From NCBI GenBank assembly GCA_963809205.1, contig CAWEIS010000003.1, positions 372,001-436,000 of the forward strand: a stretch of DNA of 64,000 nucleotides, in the 5' to 3' direction. The translations under genes and the position numbers were made by a program. This document shows positions 59,071 through 64,000 of this stretch, piece after piece. The notes under the pieces were generated by a model, which did not search any database, had not been told where the DNA came from, and was given only the letters and a program-made list of their open reading frames with translations. The first letter of the stretch is position 1. Every line of letters starts with the position of its first letter. The DNA is from DATLLN01 sp963809205. Lineage in GTDB: Bacteria; Actinomycetota; Thermoleophilia; Gaiellales; JAICJC01.

Positions 59071-59818
59071 CTACCCGCCGAGGCTGTGCAGGACGTCCGC
59101 AACCGGCGGCCGGAGCGTCGCGACGTCCTCGGGCAGGCGCTCCTGACACATGACCAGAGCGCTCTCCGCGGCGCGCAGGTCGCGGGCCGCCGCCTCGGCT
59201 TCGCCGTCGTTCAGCGCCTCCAGCGCGGCGACGCTGCGGTCGAGGCAGTGGCGGGCGAGCGTGACACCGAGCATCGCCGTCTCCCGGGCGGCGGGATCGG
59301 CGGGCAGCCGCGCACCGCTGCGCTGCTCGAACCACTCGCGGATCCGGCCCACAGCGAGCATCAGGTCGAGCAGGGTGTCCGTCCTGGACTGACGGCCGTC
59401 CGGTGTCGCGGACTGCGGCGCGACCTCCCATACCGCATCCTCTGCGGCGGTGTCCTCCGCCATCACCAGCGCCGGGCGAACGCCCGAAGCCACGCTCGCG
59501 GACGCGATCGTGGAGCTCCAGCTCCGCCGGAGTGGGCGTCTCCCGCCCGTCACCGTCACGCACGACCACCTCGGCGAGGAGGTCGACGAGCACCAGGCTC
59601 TCCAGGGCGACGCCCAGCTTCGCCCGTGCAACGTCTCCCGCGGTGTCGCGATCCCAGTCCTCGTCGGCCGACTCGATCAGCCGGATGGCCGTCCCGATCA
59701 GGTCGACCAGCGTGCGCCGGCGCGGCGACTCCGGCGCGTGATCGGCGAGCACGTACGCATCGTCGAGCTGCCCGAGGATCTCGGGCACGCCCAGCGTGAG
59801 CCGTCGCCGCAGGTGCAT
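59071..59818 (-). CDS. Hypothetical helical protein, apparent 1-nt insertion
   Basis: It begins at ATG 59818: MHLRRRLTLGVPEILGQLDD, LVDLIGTAIRLIESADEDW, VDLLAEVVVRDGDGRE, to RVRERGFG. Near 59478 (a GGG run) the frame shifts by one base and continues as VRPALVMAEDTAAEDAV through TDTLLDLMLAVGRIREW to VADVLHSLGG. The joined protein has about 248 residues and is wholly helical. I do not recognise the family. Neither half makes sense alone, so the frame break is likely a sequence error. Confidence 0.65.
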
Positions 59819-59906
59819 GCCCCCAGTATGCCCGCCACGTGGGGATGACCAGTCTTCGATCTAACTTGTCATAACCGGCATTATCGAGCGTGGGAGATCG
59901 AGGCGT

Positions 59907-61149
59907 TCATGTCGGGCTCCGCAACCACACGCTGACCGTGCGCGGGCTGACGGTCGCCTCCGTCGTGCCGACGAGGTCGGCGGCGATCGCGTCCAGATCG
60001 ACCTGCTCGCGTAGCCGGCTGCTGAAACCGGCCACGGCCGCCTGCGCGTCGTACGAACGGCGGTAGAACCGCCGGTCAACGGCGTGCTGGATCCTCCTGC
60101 GCAGCGGCTGGAAGACGGCGGCCACGGCGAGCGTCGAGACGGTCACCGCGAGCGCGCTGGATTGCCCGGCGACGTTACGCAGCAGCCATCCGACCGCGGC
60201 GATGCCGCCCAGGTAGACCACAGCCAAGGTCGCGACCAGCGCCGCGAAGACCAGCGTCCGGCGGATGATCACGTCGATCTCGTAGAGCCGGTAGCGCAGG
60301 ATCGCCGCACCGATGGCGGCCGGGATCAGCGCGAAGCTGATCAGCGCCACCTCCTGGGCCACCAGCAGCAGCGCCGGCGCATCGTCGCGGTTCGGGATCG
60401 AGGAACACCGACAACGGCTCGACGATCAGGTACGTGACGGCGACGGTAGCCGCGGCGGCGGCCAGCCACTTGAGCTGCTGGCGCTCCAGCCCGGCGGAGC
60501 GGCGATAGCGCACCATCAGGCTGACGGCGGACGCGACCATCATCATCGGCACCACCAGGATGATCAGCCTGAGCGGGTCGAGCACCCCGGCCAGCGCGTC
60601 CACGCCCAGCGGGTTCATGGTGTCCGGATAACCGGTCTGGTCGAGCTTGCCGGGCGTCAGCACGATGGTCAGCGTGCCGACGGCGATCGAGACGGCGCTC
60701 GTCCAGCCGACCCACCGCCAGCGCCGTCCCGGCAGCCTGCCGTCAGGAAACAGCAGGATCAGGAACGTTCCGGTGAGCCCGATCGCCGGCAGCCACGCGC
60801 ACGACGCGAGCACCGCCGTGATATCCGCCGGCAGATTGCCGGGCCGGGCGTGGATGCCCGCGTCCGGGTACGCCGTCAGGTCGGCCACGCCCCAGCTCAG
60901 CCCGATCGCCAGCAGCAGCCGGCTGATCACGCCGCCGCGGCCCTTGATCGCGATCAGCAGACCGACCGCTGCGAAGCTGAGCAGCGCGAGCACGAAGATG
61001 GCGTTGAACAGGTAGCCGCCGCCCGACCAGCTGGCGTTCTCGTCCGACTGTGGCACCGACAGGGCCGTCACGAGGTCGAGCGCGGTCGGCAAGACGCACG
61101 TCCCGAAGGCGAGCCATGACCCGGCATTCGAGGAGCGCGCGATCCTCAT
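59907..61149 (-). CDS. Polytopic membrane sensor-like protein, apparent 1-nt insertion
   Basis: From ATG 61149 the chain has about nine hydrophobic helices (SWLAFGTCVLPTALDLVTAL, LFNAIFVLALLSFAAVGLLI, LPAIGLTGTFLILLFPDG). After VFLDP near 60385 the frame shifts by one base, and the protein goes on with VAQEVALISFALIPAAIGAA, LRYRLYEIDVIIRRTLVFAAL and a soluble end ending VSVWLRSPT. The RYRLYEIDVIIRRTLV block is typical of the membrane region of many actinobacterial sensor histidine kinases, but no kinase domain follows, so it may be a kinase-less sensor or partner. About 413 residues after repair. Confidence 0.72.
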
Positions 61150-61184
61150 GCATCCAACTCTCGCAGACCGGCGTTCCGGGAGCG

Positions 61185-61535
61185 TTACGGCTCGTCGTCG
61201 GCGCGATACGGCTTCGACAGGAACTTGGGGACGCACATCGACCAGGCGTCGATCACGTACTCCTCCATCTCCCCCGGCTCCAGCGTGTCCATCCGGGCGA
61301 CGATCCAGTGGAAGCGCATGTTGTTCTCGTCCGGGAGCATGAACTTGTCAGGTTCCGTGTCCACCAGGTACTGGCGCTCCGACTTCGGGAACCCGAATCC
61401 CATCAGCGTCTCGTCCTTGGAGAACGCGAGGTACACGATCTGGCCGACGCGGAACTTGATCCGCCCCCGGACGACCACCTCGTACGACCGCGGTAAGTCC
61501 GCCGCGACAGCCCGGACGTCCTCGACGGTGACCAT
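61185..61535 (-). CDS. MmcQ/YjbR family protein
   Basis: This is 116 residues: VEDVRAVAADLPRSYEVVVRGRIKFRVGQIVYLAFSKDE with the family's GxxxFRVxxKIF-like strand, and a C-terminal region WSMCVPKFLSKPY. The YjbR fold is a double-wing DNA-binding-like structure; its role is unknown. Its ATG shares one base with the stop of the upstream aldo/keto reductase, so they are co-translated. Confidence 0.82.
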   Translation of the reverse strand: MVTVEDVRAVAADLPRSYEVVVRGRIKFRVGQIVYLAFSKDETLMGFGFPKSERQYLVDTEPDKFMLPDENNMRFHWIVARMDTLEPGEMEEYVIDAWSMCVPKFLSKPYRADDEP

Positions 61536-62350
61536 CAGCCGCCGTCGCGCGCCAGCGACGCGACCAGCGCACGCTCCTCCTCGCCGAACCAGGGCGGCTC
61601 GCCCGCGATCGCGTTCTCGGCCGGCCGCTCCGGCCGGCTGGTGGCCGGGATGATGACGTGGCAGCGGGGATCGCTGAGCACCCACTTGAGCAGCGCCTGG
61701 GCCCACGTGTTCACCCCGAACCGCGCCAGCGGCGCCAGCGCCGAGGGGTCGGGCGGACGCCGCGTCAGCGACCCCTGGCCGAGCGGGCGCATCACGAGGA
61801 CGCCCAGCCCGAGCTCCTCGGCCAGCGGCAGGATGCGCCGCTCGACCTCGTTCTCGACGGGGTTGTACGGGATCTGCACCTCGGAGATCCGGCCGCTCTG
61901 CATCACGGCCTCCAGCTCGTCGAACGCCGACGGGTTCCAGTGGGTGGCTCCGACGATCCCCACGCTGCCGTCGTCGCGGAGCCGCTCCAGGCGGTCGAGC
62001 CGCCGTCGCCACTGGACCAGGTTGTGCACCTGGTAGACGTCGATCCGCCGGCCGTACCAGGCGAGGGCGTTCGCGATCTGGCGCTCGGCCTCGGCGTCGT
62101 CCGGCGTCCACACCTTGGTGGCCACCAGCACCTCGTCGCGGTGCGGCTCCAGCAGCTCGCCCAGCACCTGCTCCGCGGCGCCGTACATCGGCGAGCTGTC
62201 GAACAGCCGGGTGCCGGCTTCCAGCGCGTTGTCGACCACCGCGCGGCTGCGCTCGACGCCGGCGGCGTCGTGCACGTCGAACGTCTGCCAAGTGCCCATC
62301 CCGATCACCGGCACGTGCGGGCCGTCCGCTCCGAGCTGTCGCGACTCCAT
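61535..62350 (-). CDS. Aldo/keto reductase
   Basis: This is a 271-residue NADPH-dependent oxidoreductase with a TIM barrel. The catalytic tetrad can be placed at Asp51, Tyr56 (FDSSPMYG), Lys79 (VATKVW) and His109 (YQVHNL). The later VIIPATSRPERPAENAIAG binds the cofactor phosphate. The substrate is unknown. Co-transcribed with the MmcQ-like gene; 28 bp downstream of the membrane protein gene on the same strand. Confidence 0.93.
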   Translation of the reverse strand: MESRQLGADGPHVPVIGMGTWQTFDVHDAAGVERSRAVVDNALEAGTRLFDSSPMYGAAEQVLGELLEPHRDEVLVATKVWTPDDAEAERQIANALAWYGRRIDVYQVHNLVQWRRRLDRLERLRDDGSVGIVGATHWNPSAFDELEAVMQSGRISEVQIPYNPVENEVERRILPLAEELGLGVLVMRPLGQGSLTRRPPDPSALAPLARFGVNTWAQALLKWVLSDPRCHVIIPATSRPERPAENAIAGEPPWFGEEERALVASLARDGG

Positions 62351-62378
62351 CGGCCGCGACTGTAGCCGCCGCCCGTCC

Positions 62379-63350
62379 CTACGCGCCGGGCTTGGCCACG
62401 GCGGCGCCGTCCGTGCCGGTCGGCACGCCGGTGCGCCAGGGCGCGCGCTTCAGCATGACGGCCATGCAGGTGAAGCCGACGACCGCATTCGAGACCGTCA
62501 CGGCGACCTGGGTGCCGACGCTGAACGAGAGCACCACCGACTTGGACGCAACGCCGTTGAACATGTACACGAGCAAGGCCTGCTGGGGGCCGACCCCCCC
62601 CGGCGTGAACGGCAGCACCGTCGAGAGGCTGCCGGCGACCAGCGCCAGCGCGGCGTCGTCGAGCCCCGCAGGCACGTGGAAGGCCTTCAGGAAGAAGTAC
62701 ATCGCCAGGGCCCGGAGCACCCAGCCGATGGCCTGCAGCAGCACGACCTCACGCAGGAAGCGCTTCGGCTCGGTGAGGATCTCCAGGCCGTGCTTGACCC
62801 GGTCCCAGAAGCGGTTCACGTGGTGTTCGATCCAGCCGAGGAACACGCCGATTGAGATCAGCAGCGCGGCCAGCAGCAGGATCAGCACCTTCGCGTGGTC
62901 GGCGAAGAACGTCCACTCGAAGGCGTTCAGCCGGCTGGTCAGCTCTCCGCCGAACGGCACCAGGCCCTTGGAGACTGCCCAGATCAGCAGGATCGTGCCG
63001 ATCACCGCGTCGAACAGCGTCTCCGCGAGCAGCGTCGAGACGATCGTCGTGTAGCTCGATCCCGGGATCGAGCGGTGCGCCAGATACACCTTCATCACGT
63101 CGCCGCCGCGGGCCGGGAGCACCGCGTTCAGGCCGACACCGGACAGGTACGCACCGGTGATGCTGCGCCGCCGCACCGCGCAGCCGGGATGCGCCGCCAC
63201 CAGGATGTTGCGCCAGGCCAGCGAGCGGAGGATCAGGTTGCCCATGTGCAGCGACAGGGCGATCGCCAGCGCGCCGAGGCCCACATCGGCGATGTGCTCC
63301 GAAAACGCCGAGAAGGCGTTCCAGAAGGACTCCAGGGAATGCACGTCCAC
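62379..63350 (-). CDS. Lysylphosphatidylglycerol synthase transmembrane-region family protein (UPF0104-like)
   Basis: This is 323 residues with about eight helices. The family marks are ITGAYLSGVGLNAVLPARGGDVMKVYLA near residue 65-90 and PFTPGGVGPQQALLVYM near 245, both typical of the flippase-like part of MprF proteins. The soluble aminoacyl-transferase domain is absent, so it may move a lipid without modifying it. Substrates are unknown. ATG 63350 gives a normal N-terminus. Confidence 0.88.
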   Translation of the reverse strand: MDVHSLESFWNAFSAFSEHIADVGLGALAIALSLHMGNLILRSLAWRNILVAAHPGCAVRRRSITGAYLSGVGLNAVLPARGGDVMKVYLAHRSIPGSSYTTIVSTLLAETLFDAVIGTILLIWAVSKGLVPFGGELTSRLNAFEWTFFADHAKVLILLLAALLISIGVFLGWIEHHVNRFWDRVKHGLEILTEPKRFLREVVLLQAIGWVLRALAMYFFLKAFHVPAGLDDAALALVAGSLSTVLPFTPGGVGPQQALLVYMFNGVASKSVVLSFSVGTQVAVTVSNAVVGFTCMAVMLKRAPWRTGVPTGTDGAAVAKPGA

Positions 63351-63403
63351 CTATTGTGCAGCCGATGCCGGAACCGCGCCGCGATCCGCGCGCGGCGGCA
63401 CGG

Positions 63404-64000
63404 CTATTCGGCTCCGTGAAGGAAGTCTTTGAGCGCGGGGTTCTTGACCTCGAGCTCGCGCAGGGCGCGTGTCTCGATCTGGCGGACGCGCTCGCGGGTC
63501 ACCCCGATCTCGGTGCCGACCTGCTCCAGCGTGGCCGGATCGCGGTCGCCGAGGCCGAACCGGGCCTCGATCACACGCCGGGTGCGCTCGTTCAGTGAGT
63601 CCAGCGCCTCCTCGAGCTGCCGGCGGCGCTCGTCGCCGGCGACGTGATCGTCCGGCCGGGGCGCGTTGACGTCCTCGACCATGTCGGAGAACAGCGACTC
63701 GCCGTCGCCCACCGGAGTCTCCAGCGAGACCGGATCCTCGGTCATCCGCTGCAGCTCGATCACGCGCTCCACAGGGATCTCCAGCTCGGCGGCCAGCTCG
63801 GCGGCCAGCGGATCGCGACCCAGCGTCTGGGTCAGCTTGCGCTTGGCGCGATGCAGCTTCTTGACGACGTCCAGCACGTGCAGCGGCAGGCGGATCGTCC
63901 GGCCCTGATCGGCGATCGCCCGGGACATCGACTGGCGGATCCACCAGGTGGCGTAGGTCGAAAGCTTGTATCCGCGCCGATAGTCGAACTTCTCGACGGC
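63404..64000 (-). CDS. Primary-type RNA polymerase sigma-70 factor (5' end beyond the window)
   Basis: The visible C-terminal 198 residues carry region 2.3-2.4 (FDYRRGYKLSTYATWWIRQSMSRAI), region 3 (RTIRLPLHVLDVVKKLHRAK) and region 4 with RVIEARFGLG and the helix-turn-helix VTRERVRQIETRALRELE. The sequence is of the RpoD/SigA or SigB-like group 1-2 sort, not an ECF factor. The frame is open to the last base, so the N-terminal part lies outside. A HrdB-type paralogue is possible; the conserved TYATWWIRQ block favours a housekeeping role. Confidence 0.93.
   Translation of the reverse strand, partial: AVEKFDYRRGYKLSTYATWWIRQSMSRAIADQGRTIRLPLHVLDVVKKLHRAKRKLTQTLGRDPLAAELAAELEIPVERVIELQRMTEDPVSLETPVGDGESLFSDMVEDVNAPRPDDHVAGDERRRQLEEALDSLNERTRRVIEARFGLGDRDPATLEQVGTEIGVTRERVRQIETRALRELEVKNPALKDFLHGAE

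Overview
This is a GC-rich, gene-dense window (about 70% GC by eye) from an actinobacterium. The gene content fits a soil or sediment member of the deep-branching class Thermoleophilia: an infC-rpmI-rplT-rRNA methylase-pheS-pheT block, a GarA-like FHA gene beside an FtsR-like MerR gene, an RsiG-like small coiled-coil protein, and many starts that overlap the preceding stop (GTGA, ATGA, TGATG). There is no rRNA operon, so the taxonomy is inferred.

Layout. (1) 1-10,740: one tightly overlapping operon with two oligopeptide-ABC ATPases, an M19 dipeptidase, an amidase, a P1/DmpA-type aminopeptidase, a KamB-like P-loop protein, lysine 5,6-aminomutase (kamD, kamE), a Kal-type ammonia lyase and a Kce-type cleavage enzyme. 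It reads as peptide import and hydrolysis feeding the B12/PLP-dependent D-lysine or beta-lysine route to crotonyl-CoA and acetoacetate. A 1.2 kb segment with a methyltransferase sits between kamB and kamD, bounded by a 27-bp direct duplication that recreates the kamD ribosome-binding site and start. (2) 10,733-18,281: a phosphoribosyltransferase, then infC with an attenuator-like leader, rpmI, rplT, an RNA methylase, a membrane protein, pheS and pheT. (3) 18,342-29,348: a microprotein, M29 aminopeptidase, CBS protein, PDH-type E1 alpha/E1 beta/E2, divergent lipoyl-domain and hydrolase genes, a GH114 protein, E3, proS and a small HTH protein. (4) 29,406-35,656: an ECF sigma/anti-sigma locus, tRNA-Pro(GGG), a 26-residue membrane peptide, a triple-repeat membrane protein, a nucleotide cyclase and small enzymes. 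(5) 35,658-47,575: RidA, a secreted lysyl-oxidase-like protein, an FHA-FHA-ABC exporter coupled to a Ser/Thr kinase, PgsA-type synthase, a sugar nucleotidyltransferase/mutase fusion, then RsiG-like, FHA and MerR genes and a TMEM175 channel. (6) 47,581-64,000: apt, hypothetical genes, a DUF899 protein, a c-di-GMP group (GGDEF, HD-GYP, degenerate GGDEF) around a 683-residue coiled coil, secreted and membrane proteins, an aldo/keto reductase and the 5'-truncated end of a primary-type sigma factor.

A caution for every user: about ten genes, including the normally essential pheS and the E3 gene, carry single apparent indels in GC-rich runs. This pattern looks like residual assembly or sequencing error rather than gene decay, and it should be resolved before any of them is called a pseudogene.
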